A DNA stretch of 64,000 bases, taken from positions 1,054,001-1,118,000 of the forward strand of contig NZ_FXUY01000001.1 in NCBI RefSeq assembly GCF_900182985.1, read 5' to 3'. Each line of letters begins with the position of its first letter. The first letter of the stretch is position 1. The notes beneath the pieces were generated by a model. It had not been told where the DNA came from. It did not search any database and was given only the letters and a program-made list of their open reading frames with translations. This document shows, piece by piece, positions 55,087-64,000 of the stretch. The position numbers were made by a program, and so were the translations under genes. The DNA comes from Pseudomonas helmanticensis. Lineage in GTDB: Bacteria > Pseudomonadota > Gammaproteobacteria > Pseudomonadales > Pseudomonadaceae.

Positions 55087-56265
55087 TTATTTTTGCATTG
55101 AGGCGGCTCTTCGGCAGCTGACGAAGCACAAATACCCGCCCAATGCCGCCAATGCGCTCAAGGCATAGAACATGCTCGGTGCCGGTGTGTGCATCAACAG
55201 AAAGCCGCACATCACCGGGCTCACCGCGCCACCCAGTGCTGCCAGATTCTGCGCGCCGTAGTAGCTGCCGCGCAGTTCCTCCGGGGCTAGCGTGTCGACA
55301 AACAGAAAGTCTGCCGGGTAAATGATCATCTCGCCCAAGGTGAAAATGAACATCGCCACGCACCAGCCAACCAGGCTGTCGGCGACGCTGAAACCGATCA
55401 GCCCGCCGATGAACAGCGCGGTGCCGCCGGCAATCCAGTGGCGCAGATGTTCGCGCGTGAGGAAACGGCCGATCTGGTATTGCAACAGGATCACCGTGAT
55501 CGCATTGCAGGCGAGCAGGGCGGCCATGGTGTCGAGCGTCTGTTGCTGGGTGTGGGTCACCAGCAGGTATTGCGACAGGTACAGGGTGAAGCGTCCGTGC
55601 ACCAGCGTGCTGAGCAGGCAACCGAGGGTAAACAGGATCATCGTGCGGTCATTCTTGAGGATGACCAGGGTCTTCAGAAAGCTTTGCGGCTGACCAGGCG
55701 GCGCAATCGGCTTGGCGTCTTTGCCGGCCCCGAGCAGGAGAAAAATGCTGCCAATGGCAATCGCCCCGGCGACGATAAACGGCGCTGACGGCTGGATACC
55801 GGCAATCACCACGCCGATCATCGGGCCGACGGCATAGCCGATATTGGTCAGCGTGTAGTTCAGCGAAAACGCCTTGACCCGTTGGCCGACCGGTAGGTTT
55901 TCACTGAGGATCGCCTTGGAGCAGATCATGAACAGCGCCGAGGCGGTTTCGCTGATGATCAGCACCAGCGTCACCAGGTACAGGTTTTGCGCGAAGGTCA
56001 GCAGGATCAGGCCGATACCGCTGGAGAGCATGGTCAGGATTAGCAACTGGCGCTTGTCCAGCCGATCGATGATGTAGCCGCCGTACAGCGACAACAGCGT
56101 GGCGCTGAAGACCGCGATGCCCAGCAGCAGGCCGACGTCTTGCGGGTTTAGGTCGAGTTTGTTGCTGAGGAACAGGGTCAGCAGCGGGCCGATCAGGGCG
56201 CGGCTGACGACGACGGTCAGCGAGCTGATCATCAACCGGCGGATGAAGCGTGAGTAGGTGGCCAC
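55087..56265 (-). CDS. MFS transporter (MdtH-like)
   Basis: This encodes a 392-residue inner-membrane major facilitator with about 12 helices. Motif A appears as GGYIIDRLDKRQLL between helices 2 and 3, and ALSENLPVGQR-like and LNYTLTNIGYAVGPMIG segments recall the MdtH/YceL drug-efflux branch. No regulator adjoins it and the substrate is unknown. The end of the frame is Ala/Ser/Lys-rich. Confidence 0.88.
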   Translation of the reverse strand: MATYSRFIRRLMISSLTVVVSRALIGPLLTLFLSNKLDLNPQDVGLLLGIAVFSATLLSLYGGYIIDRLDKRQLLILTMLSSGIGLILLTFAQNLYLVTLVLIISETASALFMICSKAILSENLPVGQRVKAFSLNYTLTNIGYAVGPMIGVVIAGIQPSAPFIVAGAIAIGSIFLLLGAGKDAKPIAPPGQPQSFLKTLVILKNDRTMILFTLGCLLSTLVHGRFTLYLSQYLLVTHTQQQTLDTMAALLACNAITVILLQYQIGRFLTREHLRHWIAGGTALFIGGLIGFSVADSLVGWCVAMFIFTLGEMIIYPADFLFVDTLAPEELRGSYYGAQNLAALGGAVSPVMCGFLLMHTPAPSMFYALSALAALGGYLCFVSCRRAASMQK

Positions 56266-56350
56266 GAAGGGTCAATGTCCTTATTTGAAAATGCCTGGCG
56301 GGCGTACGCCATCCTCACCGCGCAGCCATTCCCGGTCAAACACAATCCGG

Positions 56351-56468
56351 TTGGCGCTGCTGCAGGCTGCGATCTTTTGATTTCGGAACGCGGAGCGTCC
56401 CCCGGCAGCATTCCCACGCCGAGCGTGGGAACGATCAGTCAAAAGATCACAGCCTGCGGCAGCGCCTA
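56351..56468. repeat. Composite repeat: REP arms enclosing a second palindrome
   Basis: Outer REP-like arms (GGCGCTGCTGCAGGCTGCGA and complement) enclose an unrelated inverted repeat, CATTCCCACGC...GCGTGGGAACG, at 56402-56436 with a GGAGCGTCCCCC segment. The right outer arm overlaps the GNAT stop codon. Confidence 0.85.
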
Positions 56469-56990
56469 AAGGGGATTGGTGGGCAGGTGCATGGCGCAGC
56501 GGCGTTCTGCGGGAAAGTGGTGGGCGATTTCAGACTGTAGTGCGTCCTGTAGATGGCCAAAGGTGTGTGCGGGCGGCAACTCGATAAAACCCATGCGTTG
56601 ATAGAACGGCGCATTCCACGGCAGGTCGCGAAACGTGGTCAATGTCACTGCCTGCAATTGTTGCTGGCGGGCCTTCTCAATGGCTGCCGTCACCAGTGCA
56701 CGACCGATGCCCTGGCCCTGAAAGCCCTGACTGACGGACAGTTCTTCAATATGCAATTGTCCATCGATTTGCACCGCGCGAAGAAACCCGGCCAGTTGCC
56801 CCTCGGTGTTTTCAGCCACCCACACGTGTTTGTGCTGGATCGCCAATAAGTGCTGCGCGACATCCGGCACCTCGGCGTCAGCCAGCCAGGCCAGTGAGGG
56901 ATCACGACGAAACAGTTCGGCAGCCGAACGTTCGATGGCGGGGAGGGCAACCGCGTCAGCGGGCCGTGCAAGACGAATGAGCATATTCAT
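56466..56990 (-). CDS. GNAT-family N-acetyltransferase
   Basis: This encodes a 174-residue acetyltransferase using acetyl-CoA. Motif A is GFQGQGIGRALVTAAIEKA; further GNAT landmarks are LHIEELSVSQ (motif D/A strand) and APFYQRMGFIEL (motif B). Two ATGs six bases apart (56990, 56984) are possible starts; neither has a recognisable ribosome-binding site because a composite REP ends one base before the first ATG. The stop TAG at the other end overlaps a second composite REP. The substrate is unknown. Confidence 0.88.
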   Translation of the reverse strand: MNMLIRLARPADAVALPAIERSAAELFRRDPSLAWLADAEVPDVAQHLLAIQHKHVWVAENTEGQLAGFLRAVQIDGQLHIEELSVSQGFQGQGIGRALVTAAIEKARQQQLQAVTLTTFRDLPWNAPFYQRMGFIELPPAHTFGHLQDALQSEIAHHFPAERRCAMHLPTNPL

Positions 56991-57113
56991 GTAGGCGCTG
57001 CCGCAGGCTGCGATCTTTTGATTTCGGGACCCGAAGCGTCCCCCGGCTGCATTCCCACGCCGCGCGTGGGAACGATCAAGGATCAAAAGATCGCAGCCTT
57101 CGGCAGCGCCTAC
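56991..57113. repeat. Composite repeat: REP arms enclosing a second palindrome
   Basis: This has the same architecture as the copy at 56351-56468: arms GTAGGCGCTGCCGCAGGCTG and complement around CATTCCCACGC/GCGTGGGAACG. It abuts the GNAT start on one side and overlaps the stop codon of the glycosyltransferase gene on the other. Confidence 0.88.
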
Positions 57114-58732
57114 AAGGGTTTCAGGTGCAGGAGGACGTAATCGTTTTTGTCGAAACGGCCGCTGAGCACCGGTTGCAGCTGTTCCAGCGGCGTGCCCTTG
57201 AGCGATTGCAAATCGCCGCGATCCATCATCAGCCACGCCGGCGCCTTGAGCGCTTCCAGTTGTTGCACCGATTCAGTGAACTGCGGTTGCAGGTCCTGCT
57301 CAAGATTGACCATGAACTTGATCGCCTTGGCGTCTTTGCCCATGCCGTGCAGTACCAGCGGCGCCGGTGCCTGCTCTACCTGCGCGAACACTGCGCGACT
57401 GAACGCCTGCGTGTCATACAGCCGCCGTTCCACCGGTTCGAACACGGCCGCATACACCGTCCACACTGCCAACACGGCACACAGCGCGAGCACTTCTGCA
57501 CGCCAGCGCGGGATCAACAGACGCGAGAGTGCCGCCAGTTGCAACACACCCAGCGCGATCGCAACCAAGGTGATCTCACTCAATTGCTCGGGAAACCTGC
57601 GCCGCGCAATCAGCAGCGTGACCAGCAACAATCCCGGCGTCAGCAGCCACAGACCCAGGAGCAAACCGCGCAACCAGCGGAACACCCGCCCATGCATCAC
57701 CTGAAACGGATACGCCGCGATGATCGCCGCCATGGGCAACATCGGCAGCAGATAGCGCGCCTTTTTCGCCTGCGGAATCGACAAGCCGAGCATCACGATC
57801 AAGCCGGCCGCCGCGCAATACTGCACCAGGCGCAATGCCGGGCCGCGCTGCTGTGGTTTGCTCAGCCAGGTCGCCGCCAACGCGAGCAATGCCAGCGGGT
57901 ACGCCAGCGCATAGTTGCCCAGCGAGCTGGTGAAGTAATACAGCGAACCGCTGACGCCTTCGCTGCCGTCCATGCGTCCCATGAACTGCATGCGGATCAC
58001 GTCCTGCACGAATGCCGGCCCGCCGCTGACCTGCGCCAGCCACAACAACAGGCCAATACAGGCGGCCAGCAACACCGAGGCGAGCACACCAAACACCAGC
58101 AACCGTGACCACTCTCGGTTGAGCAGGTAATAACTGCACAGCATGCCGGTCGGCACCACCAGGCCGATCGGCCCGCGAACACCGAAACCCAGCAACAGCA
58201 AAGCGAAAATCAACGGCCAGCGCCGCCCGCCGGCAAAATGCTCATGGGCATAACCCAGATAAAACACCGCAAGTGCCACTGCGGCGAGCATCAAGTCCTG
58301 CGACACCGCGCGCACTTCAGTGACAAAAGTGCTGGTGAGCAACAACAGCGCAATGCTGATCAACGCCCAGCGCCGCGAATAGGGTGCCAACAGCCGATAC
58401 ATCAACGTCACGATCACCGCGCCGGCAATTGCACTCGGCGCCCACGCGGCAAAGGCGTTGACCGTGCCGAAGGGCAACGACAACACCCAGATGAATACCG
58501 TCGACAGCGCTGAATAGTCAGCGTACGGCTGGCCATACGTTGTCGGAAACCAGGTCGGTCCATGACGCAGCATTTCTTGCGCGAACAACACAAAGCGCGA
58601 ATCGAAACCGATCGGAGCCTGCCCGTAGACCCCGGCCATGAACAATAAAAACGCCAGCAGCCCGAGGATCAGCGACTGCCGGCGAATGTCAGGCGACAAG
58701 GTGATCAAGCGACGTCGGACGCATGCGGCCAT
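57110..58732 (-). CDS. ArnT-like membrane glycosyltransferase
   Basis: This encodes a 540-residue polytopic protein of the GT83/PMT-like superfamily with about 12 helices and a C-terminal periplasmic domain. QAPIGFDSRFVLFAQEMLRH near the N-terminus is the counterpart of the catalytic DET loop in ArnT. It overlaps the ugd stop by 28 bases (or by four if a TTG at 58708 is used) and is the last gene of the arn run. It may transfer another lipid-linked sugar to lipid A or another glycan. The stop TAG comes from the adjoining composite REP, giving the end LKPL. Confidence 0.87.
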   Translation of the reverse strand: MAACVRRRLITLSPDIRRQSLILGLLAFLLFMAGVYGQAPIGFDSRFVLFAQEMLRHGPTWFPTTYGQPYADYSALSTVFIWVLSLPFGTVNAFAAWAPSAIAGAVIVTLMYRLLAPYSRRWALISIALLLLTSTFVTEVRAVSQDLMLAAVALAVFYLGYAHEHFAGGRRWPLIFALLLLGFGVRGPIGLVVPTGMLCSYYLLNREWSRLLVFGVLASVLLAACIGLLLWLAQVSGGPAFVQDVIRMQFMGRMDGSEGVSGSLYYFTSSLGNYALAYPLALLALAATWLSKPQQRGPALRLVQYCAAAGLIVMLGLSIPQAKKARYLLPMLPMAAIIAAYPFQVMHGRVFRWLRGLLLGLWLLTPGLLLVTLLIARRRFPEQLSEITLVAIALGVLQLAALSRLLIPRWRAEVLALCAVLAVWTVYAAVFEPVERRLYDTQAFSRAVFAQVEQAPAPLVLHGMGKDAKAIKFMVNLEQDLQPQFTESVQQLEALKAPAWLMMDRGDLQSLKGTPLEQLQPVLSGRFDKNDYVLLHLKPL

Positions 58733-60084
58733 TGTTGCAGCGGAATCGGCAGCTTGCGCGATTCGCCACGGCCCATCGGGAAGTAATGGAAGCCGTTACG
58801 CGCCAGGCGCTCGGCGTCGTAGAGGTTACGACCGTCGAAGATTACCGGGGTATTCAGGCGTTGCTTGATCAGCTCGAAATCCGGTGCCTTGAACTGCTGC
58901 CATTCGGTGCAGATGATCAATGCGTCGGCGCCGGGCAGTACCGATTCCGGGGTGCCCATCAGCATCAGTTTCGATTCGTCCGGGTAGAGGTTTTGCGTTT
59001 CCTGCATGGCCTCCGGGTCGAACGCGCGCACGCTAGCGCCGGCGGCCCACAACTCTTCCAGCAGGACGCGGCTTGGCGCGTCGCGCATGTCATCGGTGTT
59101 TGGCTTGAACGCCAGGCCCCAGAGGGCGAAGGTCTTGCCGCGCAGATCGCCTTTGTAGAACGCGTTGATACGCTCGAACAGCTTGTGTTTCTGCCGCTGA
59201 TTGATCGCCTCGACCGCTTGCAGCAAGTCGCTGGAGCAATGCGCTTCTTCGGCACTGTGAATCAGTGCACGCATGTCTTTCGGGAAGCACGAGCCGCCGT
59301 AACCACAGCCCGGATAGATGAAGTGATAACCGATGCGCGTGTCGGCACCGATGCCCTGACGCACCGATTCGATATCGGCGCCGAGGTGTTCGGCCAGCTC
59401 GGCGATCTGGTTGATGAAGCTGATCTTGGTCGCCAGCATGCAGTTGGCGGCGTACTTGGTCAGCTCGGCGCTGCGCAGGTCCATGAACATGATGCGGTCG
59501 TGGTTGCGGTTGAACGGCGAATACAGATCACGCATCACGTCGCGCACCTCGTCACCTTCGCAGCCAATGACGATGCGGTCCGGACGCCGGCAGTCGGCAA
59601 CCGCCGAACCTTCCTTGAGAAATTCCGGGTTGGAGACGATGTCGAACTGCAGCAAGCGACCGACCTTGATCAGGGCTTTTTCGATGTGCGTGCGCAAGGT
59701 ATCGCCGGTGCCGACCGGCACGGTGGATTTCTCCACCAGAATCAGCGGCTGCTCACGATGGCGAGCGATGGCATCACCGACCGACAGCACGTAGCGCAAA
59801 TCTGCCGAGCCGTCTTCACGCGATGGCGTCCCCACTGCAATAAAGGCCACGCGACCGTGCTGCACGGCGAGTTTTTCATCGGTGGTAAACAACAGACGTT
59901 TCGAATCGAGGCCTTCGCGCACCAGGCTGGCCAGCCCCGGTTCGAAGATGCTGACGTGACCCTGGCGCAACAGGTCGACCTTCTTCTGGTCGACGTCCAT
60001 GCACACGACGTCATGACCGACCTCGGCCAATACGGCCGCTTGCACCAGACCGACGTAACCGCTGCCAAATACTGTGATTTTCAT
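58705..60084 (-). CDS. ugd: UDP-glucose 6-dehydrogenase
   Basis: This encodes a 459-residue cytosolic enzyme that oxidises UDP-glucose twice to UDP-glucuronate, the precursor of UDP-L-Ara4N. The NAD motif [20 protein letters not shown] begins at residue 7, and the catalytic Cys266 is in [16 protein letters not shown]. The start ATG overlaps the arnF stop by four bases. Placement in the arn operon makes a role in lipid A modification clear, though it may also feed other polysaccharides. Confidence 0.95.
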   Translation of the reverse strand: MKITVFGSGYVGLVQAAVLAEVGHDVVCMDVDQKKVDLLRQGHVSIFEPGLASLVREGLDSKRLLFTTDEKLAVQHGRVAFIAVGTPSREDGSADLRYVLSVGDAIARHREQPLILVEKSTVPVGTGDTLRTHIEKALIKVGRLLQFDIVSNPEFLKEGSAVADCRRPDRIVIGCEGDEVRDVMRDLYSPFNRNHDRIMFMDLRSAELTKYAANCMLATKISFINQIAELAEHLGADIESVRQGIGADTRIGYHFIYPGCGYGGSCFPKDMRALIHSAEEAHCSSDLLQAVEAINQRQKHKLFERINAFYKGDLRGKTFALWGLAFKPNTDDMRDAPSRVLLEELWAAGASVRAFDPEAMQETQNLYPDESKLMLMGTPESVLPGADALIICTEWQQFKAPDFELIKQRLNTPVIFDGRNLYDAERLARNGFHYFPMGRGESRKLPIPLQQWPHASDVA

Positions 60085-60485
60085 GGAGCACTCCTGAATT
60101 CGGGCGCACGAGCCGGACGAGTGTTAATGGTGATGACCCCGAGCATGACCAGCGCCACGCCCAGTGATTTAGTGAAACTGAAGGATTCGTTGAACAGCGG
60201 CAGACTGGCCGCCAACAGGTACACCAGCGCGTAGCTGATGCTCAGCAGTGAATAGGCGCGGCCCAACGGCAGGTCGCGCAGGGCGGCGAGCCAGCAGAGC
60301 ATTGACAGGGCGTAGGCGAAAATCGCCGCAACCACCACGGCCAAGGCGCGCAGATCGAGGCTGTCGATGGCCAGCCATTGTTCCGGCGCGGGCAGGCGCG
60401 TCATGCTCCAGCGCATGCCCAGTTGCGCAGCACTGACCAACAACACGCTGCCCAAAGCGAAGGTGATGCCACGACGCTGATTCAT
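60081..60485 (-). CDS. arnF: ArnF, subunit of L-Ara4N-phosphoundecaprenol flippase
   Basis: This encodes a 134-residue small multidrug resistance-like membrane protein with four helices ([40 protein letters not shown] and two more). With ArnE it forms the heterodimer thought to move undecaprenyl-phosphate-L-Ara4N to the periplasmic face. The start at 60485 overlaps the arnE stop by four bases. Confidence 0.92.
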   Translation of the reverse strand: MNQRRGITFALGSVLLVSAAQLGMRWSMTRLPAPEQWLAIDSLDLRALAVVVAAIFAYALSMLCWLAALRDLPLGRAYSLLSISYALVYLLAASLPLFNESFSFTKSLGVALVMLGVITINTRPARAPEFRSAP

Positions 60486-60826
60486 GATTGTTGCCCCAAC
60501 AACACCACGCCGCCGATCACCAACGCCACGCCGAGCCAATGCTGGCGATCGATGGGTTCGCGGAAGACGAAGCGGGCGATCAGCGTGATCAGGACGAAAT
60601 TGAGGCTGAGCATCGGGTAGGCGATGCCGACTTCGAGGCGCTGCAACACCAGCAGCCAGACCAGCAGACCGGAGCCGAGAGCGAGCAGCGCCAGCCATAA
60701 CCATGGCGAACGCAGTTTGTCGGCCCAGCCCGACACGACGCCGCGCCAACTTTCCACGGCGTATTTTTGTGCAACCTGGCCGAGACAGGTCAGCAGGCAC
60801 GCGGCCAACAGCAGCAACAGGCTCAT
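60482..60826 (-). CDS. arnE: ArnE, subunit of L-Ara4N-phosphoundecaprenol flippase
   Basis: This encodes a 114-residue four-helix SMR-like protein: [55 protein letters not shown] and [14 protein letters not shown]. It overlaps arnT by four bases at its start and arnF by four at its end. Partner of ArnF. Confidence 0.92.
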   Translation of the reverse strand: MSLLLLLAACLLTCLGQVAQKYAVESWRGVVSGWADKLRSPWLWLALLALGSGLLVWLLVLQRLEVGIAYPMLSLNFVLITLIARFVFREPIDRQHWLGVALVIGGVVLLGQQS

Positions 60827-62475
60827 GACGCCTCCTTGGGCAGAATCATGATCACCAGGTTGCCCTGCTCATAACGGATGCCGTCCTTTGGCAGTCGGTC
60901 GATTTCGTCCAGTTCGTCCTGCCCCTTTACGCGCATCACCACGCCGACCGAACCGCTGCGGCGCGCCTCGCGCATCCACTGTTGCACTTGATCGGGATCG
61001 ACCCGTTGCTGAATGCCGTCAGGATAGGCAAGGCCATATTTCAATTCGCCTATCGTGTTGTACAACGCCACTTGCGGGCGTTTGACCCGCCAGGCCAGGG
61101 CGGCGGCAGCGCCGAGATCGTTGCTCAACAGGTGTTCGGTCTGCGCCAGTTCGGTGATGTGATGCTTGATGAACTGATCAGGCATCTTGTTGGCGACCAC
61201 CGATTTCGGCAGCGCCGCCGGTAGCACGGCAATCAGCAGCAGACTGCCGAACGCCGGGGCGGCCCAGCATTGCAGGGGCAGTAAGGCTTGCAGCAGGTTG
61301 GCGATGATCCAGCCGATCAGGGCAATGAACACCAGCACCATGCTGTGCAGCTCATGGTCATACACCGGTTTGGTCAATTGCAGGTACACCAACGCGATCA
61401 GCGTGACGATGCCCAGCGCCAGGTTGAGCAGACCGTTGACGCTCAGTGCCCGGCCTTGTTCCAGGTGCAGGCGGTCGGCCAGCGCGTTACCCAGCAGCAA
61501 CGCCATCGGCAGCAGGCACGGGAGGATGTAAGTCGGCAGCTTGCCGTTGCTCAGGCTGAAAAACGCCAGTGGCATCAGCAGCCACAGCAACAGGAACAGC
61601 ACTTTCGGTTGAGCACGGCTTTGCCAGGCCTGCTTGAAAGCGGTCGGCAGCAAACCGACCCACGGCAGACTGAACGCCACCAGCAGCGGCAGGTAAAACC
61701 ACCACGGCGCGTTGTGTTGGGCATCGTCACCGGCGAAGCGGCGAATGTGCTCGTGCCAGAAGAAGAACCGCCAGTAGTCCGCTTCCTGCGCATGCACCGA
61801 CAGCACCCACGGCAGGCTGACGATGATCGCCACGGCAATCGCCACCGGGCCGTATGTCAGCAGTTCACGCCAGCGCTTTTGCCAGAGCATCCACGGCAGG
61901 GCGATCAGCACCGGCAGCAGCCAGGCGAGAAAACCCTTGGTCATGAAACCCATGCCGCACGCCAGCCCGAGCAGCGCCCACGCGGCCATGCGCTTGCCGC
62001 TGGCGTGACTGTCGACGGCAAACCACAGCGCCACCAGACTCAGGTTGACCCAAAAGGTGAATTGCGGATCCAGGTTGGCGTAACCAGCCTGACCGGCAAC
62101 AATCGTGAAGCTCATGTAGAGCAGGGCGCAGGCAAAGCTTTTGCGCGGCTGATTCCACAAACGCCGGGCCACCAGGTAGCACAGCAACACGCTCAACCCG
62201 GTGCTCAGTGCCGAGGCAAAGCGCACGCCGAACAGGTTCTGCCCGAACAATTCCTGACCCAGCGCAATCATCCAGTAGCCGGCAATCGGCTTCTCGAAAT
62301 AGCGCAGGCTCATGAAATGCGGCGACACCCAGTTACCGCTCAGCAGCATGTCCTGGCTGATCTGCGCGTAGCGAGTTTCATCGGGAATCCACAAACCATG
62401 ACTGCCCAACGGCAGCAGATAAGCCAGCAGGCAGATTCCCAATAACAAGAGCGGCAATGCCCAGCGTTTAGTCAT
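60823..62475 (-). CDS. arnT: ArnT, undecaprenyl phosphate-L-Ara4N transferase
   Basis: This encodes a 550-residue inner-membrane transferase that adds 4-amino-4-deoxy-L-arabinose to lipid A, lowering affinity for polymyxin and cationic peptides. The catalytic first periplasmic loop carries [17 protein letters not shown], followed by [13 protein letters not shown]. About 12 helices and a C-terminal periplasmic domain complete the family layout. It overlaps arnD and arnE by four bases each. Confidence 0.95.
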   Translation of the reverse strand: MTKRWALPLLLLGICLLAYLLPLGSHGLWIPDETRYAQISQDMLLSGNWVSPHFMSLRYFEKPIAGYWMIALGQELFGQNLFGVRFASALSTGLSVLLCYLVARRLWNQPRKSFACALLYMSFTIVAGQAGYANLDPQFTFWVNLSLVALWFAVDSHASGKRMAAWALLGLACGMGFMTKGFLAWLLPVLIALPWMLWQKRWRELLTYGPVAIAVAIIVSLPWVLSVHAQEADYWRFFFWHEHIRRFAGDDAQHNAPWWFYLPLLVAFSLPWVGLLPTAFKQAWQSRAQPKVLFLLLWLLMPLAFFSLSNGKLPTYILPCLLPMALLLGNALADRLHLEQGRALSVNGLLNLALGIVTLIALVYLQLTKPVYDHELHSMVLVFIALIGWIIANLLQALLPLQCWAAPAFGSLLLIAVLPAALPKSVVANKMPDQFIKHHITELAQTEHLLSNDLGAAAALAWRVKRPQVALYNTIGELKYGLAYPDGIQQRVDPDQVQQWMREARRSGSVGVVMRVKGQDELDEIDRLPKDGIRYEQGNLVIMILPKEAS

Positions 62476-63356
62476 GCGCCTTGCACTCCCAGCCAGCCTT
62501 CACGGCCGTCGAGGGCGCCGCGTTGTACGCGACCCACGGGCAAGGTGTTGAAGAATTCAGGCAACAAGTCGCCCAGCGGTGCGAAGTCGATGTTGCGCAG
62601 GCGCGCATCGGCCAGCAATTGACGAAAATCCTCAGCCATCAGAATCCCTTCTACCTCGGCATGAATGGTGTAGACGTTGAGCTGTTGCGGGCGAAAGTGA
62701 TCAAGGATGAAACCGTTGAAATCCCGCGCTGCGACGATCGGGCCGACCACTTCATCGAAGGTCGGCAGGTCCACCGGGATCTGCGGCGTCCCCGGTGTGC
62801 CATCGGCGAGCAATGGACGAAACAGGCGCTGCCCCCGGCAATCGCTGTTGTAGCGAAAGCCGAAAGCCTGCTTGGCTTCGATCACGCGCTCGTCCGCGCG
62901 CCAGCCGGCGGCGGCTGAACAGGTGATCTTCTCGCCGAGAATGTCGCTCAAGGTGTCGACGCCCTGGCGGATCTGCTCGATCAGCTGTTCGTTGCTCCAG
63001 CGCCCGGCATTGGCTTGCCAGCCGTGGTGATCCCAGGCGTGCAAACCGACTTCATGACCGGCATCGCGGGCCTGACGCATCAGGTGCCCGAGGTCACGGC
63101 CAATCGGTTTGCCCGGCCAGGCAGTCCCGGCCAGCAGAATGTCCCAGCCATACAGGCCGGCCGCGTTGGAACGAAGCATCTTCCAGAGGAACTGCGGGCG
63201 GATCAGGCGCCACAGATGCCGGCCCATATTGTCGGGGCCGACACTGAAGAAAAACGTCGCCTTGATCTGCGCCTCGTCGAGTATTTCCAGCAAACGCGGC
63301 ACACCTTCACGGGTGCCGCGAAAGGTGTCGACGTCGATGCGTAGACCCGCCTGCAT
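62472..63356 (-). CDS. arnD: ArnD, 4-deoxy-4-formamido-L-arabinose-phosphoundecaprenol deformylase
   Basis: This encodes a 294-residue polysaccharide-deacetylase (NodB) fold enzyme. It removes the formyl group from the lipid-linked sugar before flipping. The N-terminus [20 protein letters not shown] holds the catalytic Asp region and [15 protein letters not shown] the metal-binding His residues. Its ATG overlaps the arnA stop (TAATG). Confidence 0.94.
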   Translation of the reverse strand: MQAGLRIDVDTFRGTREGVPRLLEILDEAQIKATFFFSVGPDNMGRHLWRLIRPQFLWKMLRSNAAGLYGWDILLAGTAWPGKPIGRDLGHLMRQARDAGHEVGLHAWDHHGWQANAGRWSNEQLIEQIRQGVDTLSDILGEKITCSAAAGWRADERVIEAKQAFGFRYNSDCRGQRLFRPLLADGTPGTPQIPVDLPTFDEVVGPIVAARDFNGFILDHFRPQQLNVYTIHAEVEGILMAEDFRQLLADARLRNIDFAPLGDLLPEFFNTLPVGRVQRGALDGREGWLGVQGA

Positions 63357-64000
63357 TAGCGCTTGTCCGCTTGTTCGAGCATGGCTTCACGCAAAAAGAA
63401 GTCGAGCGTGTTGCCGATGGTCTCGCGCATTTCCACGGTTGGCGTCCAGTCGAGCAGGCGCTTGGCGTTGTCGATGCTTGGCTTGCGGTGCTCGACGTCC
63501 TGATAACCGGCGCCGTAGAACGCCTTGCTTTCAACGTCGCGGAAACCGGCGAACGGCGGGAAGTTGCTGCGCAGCGGATGCGCTTCGAACTGGCGCAGCA
63601 GCTCTTCGCCCAACTGACGGATGCTCGCCTCGTTGTCCGGGTTGCCGATGTTGATGATCTGGCCGTTGCAGACGTCGTTGTCGTTATCGATGATCCGCGC
63701 CAGTGCCTCGACGCCGTCAGCGATGTCGGTGAAGCAGCGTTTCTGCTCGCCGCCGTCGAACAGACGGATCGGTGTGCCCTCGACCAGGTTGAGGATCAAC
63801 TGGGTGATGGCGCGGGAGCTGCCGATACGTGCCGAGTCCAGGCGATCGAGACGCGGGCCCATCCAGTTGAAAGGACGGAACAGGGTGAAATTCAGGCCTT
63901 TGGCGCCGTACGCCCAGATCACCCGGTCGAGCAGTTGCTTGGAGACGGAGTAGATCCAGCGCTGCTTGTTGATCGGGCCAACCACCAGGTTGGACGAGTC
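63356..64000 (-). CDS. arnA: ArnA, bifunctional UDP-L-Ara4N formyltransferase/decarboxylase (5' part outside window)
   Basis: These are the C-terminal 214 residues of the SDR-type UDP-glucuronate decarboxylase domain; the formyltransferase half lies beyond the right edge. The YxxxK catalytic pair is visible in [19 protein letters not shown], followed by [33 protein letters not shown] and [15 protein letters not shown]. The first visible codon at 64000 is in frame. arnB and arnC presumably lie further upstream. Confidence 0.95.
   Translation of the reverse strand, partial: DSSNLVVGPINKQRWIYSVSKQLLDRVIWAYGAKGLNFTLFRPFNWMGPRLDRLDSARIGSSRAITQLILNLVEGTPIRLFDGGEQKRCFTDIADGVEALARIIDNDNDVCNGQIINIGNPDNEASIRQLGEELLRQFEAHPLRSNFPPFAGFRDVESKAFYGAGYQDVEHRKPSIDNAKRLLDWTPTVEMRETIGNTLDFFLREAMLEQADKR

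Overview
The window looks like chromosomal DNA of a fluorescent Pseudomonas (P. fluorescens group). The evidence is high-GC coding sequence, the ptxS-kguEKTD order, an aruH-type aminotransferase, an arn lipid A operon, and a heavy load of the palindromic REP/REPIN repeats typical of that group. I see no rRNA, tRNA, CRISPR array, transposase or prophage gene.

Layout. 1-5.9 kb: a partial RarD permease, an aldo/keto reductase, an MFS organic-anion transporter divergent from a CdaR-type regulator, and a glycerate kinase. 6.2-9.1 kb: a chemoreceptor and an arginine:pyruvate transaminase (AruH). 9.4-14.7 kb: the 2-ketogluconate operon kguE-K-T-D and its repressor PtxS, with two PtxS-type operators. 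14.8-21.2 kb: an AT-richer accessory island with two modular hypothetical proteins, an autotransporter and a small hypothetical protein. 21.3-28.7 kb: a DUF1345 membrane protein and an RND efflux pair divergent from a two-component system. 28.7-39.5 kb: nicotinamidase, an ECF sigma/anti-sigma cluster with cytochrome b561, a methyltransferase, a dienoyl-CoA isomerase, NudC, a TSUP transporter, SfnG with a sigma-54 promoter, a DUF1348/TetR pair and PssA. 39.6-43.9 kb: an efeUOB-efeM iron-uptake operon behind Fur-like boxes. 44.2-54.0 kb: an AraC regulator and a branched/short-chain acyl-CoA degradation cluster (acyl-CoA ligase, SDR dehydrogenase, thiolase, two acyl-CoA dehydrogenases, enoyl-CoA hydratase, 3-hydroxyisobutyryl-CoA hydrolase). 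54.2-57.1 kb: HPP membrane protein, MFS transporter, GNAT acetyltransferase. 57.1-64.0 kb: arnA(partial)-D-T-E-F-ugd plus a second ArnT-like glycosyltransferase, all on the minus strand.

The strongest new signal is a pair of nearly identical 20-bp dyads (17/20 identical, CT-N12-AG, LuxR/las-box-like). They lie at the two outer ends of the 14.8-21.2 kb island, each pointing inward, and each is followed at the same distance by a matching GCGCTTA/-10 core. The island therefore looks like a regulon bracketed by two copies of one promoter module, possibly quorum-sensing or LuxR-solo controlled. No luxI or luxR gene is visible here.

A second theme is how repeats have shaped gene ends. A 172-bp tandem duplication covers the 3' ends of two convergent genes. 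One kinase has a repeat-encoded C-terminus. Three genes end in Pro-Leu-TAG read from the edge of a REP. A GNAT gene is enclosed by two composite repeats.
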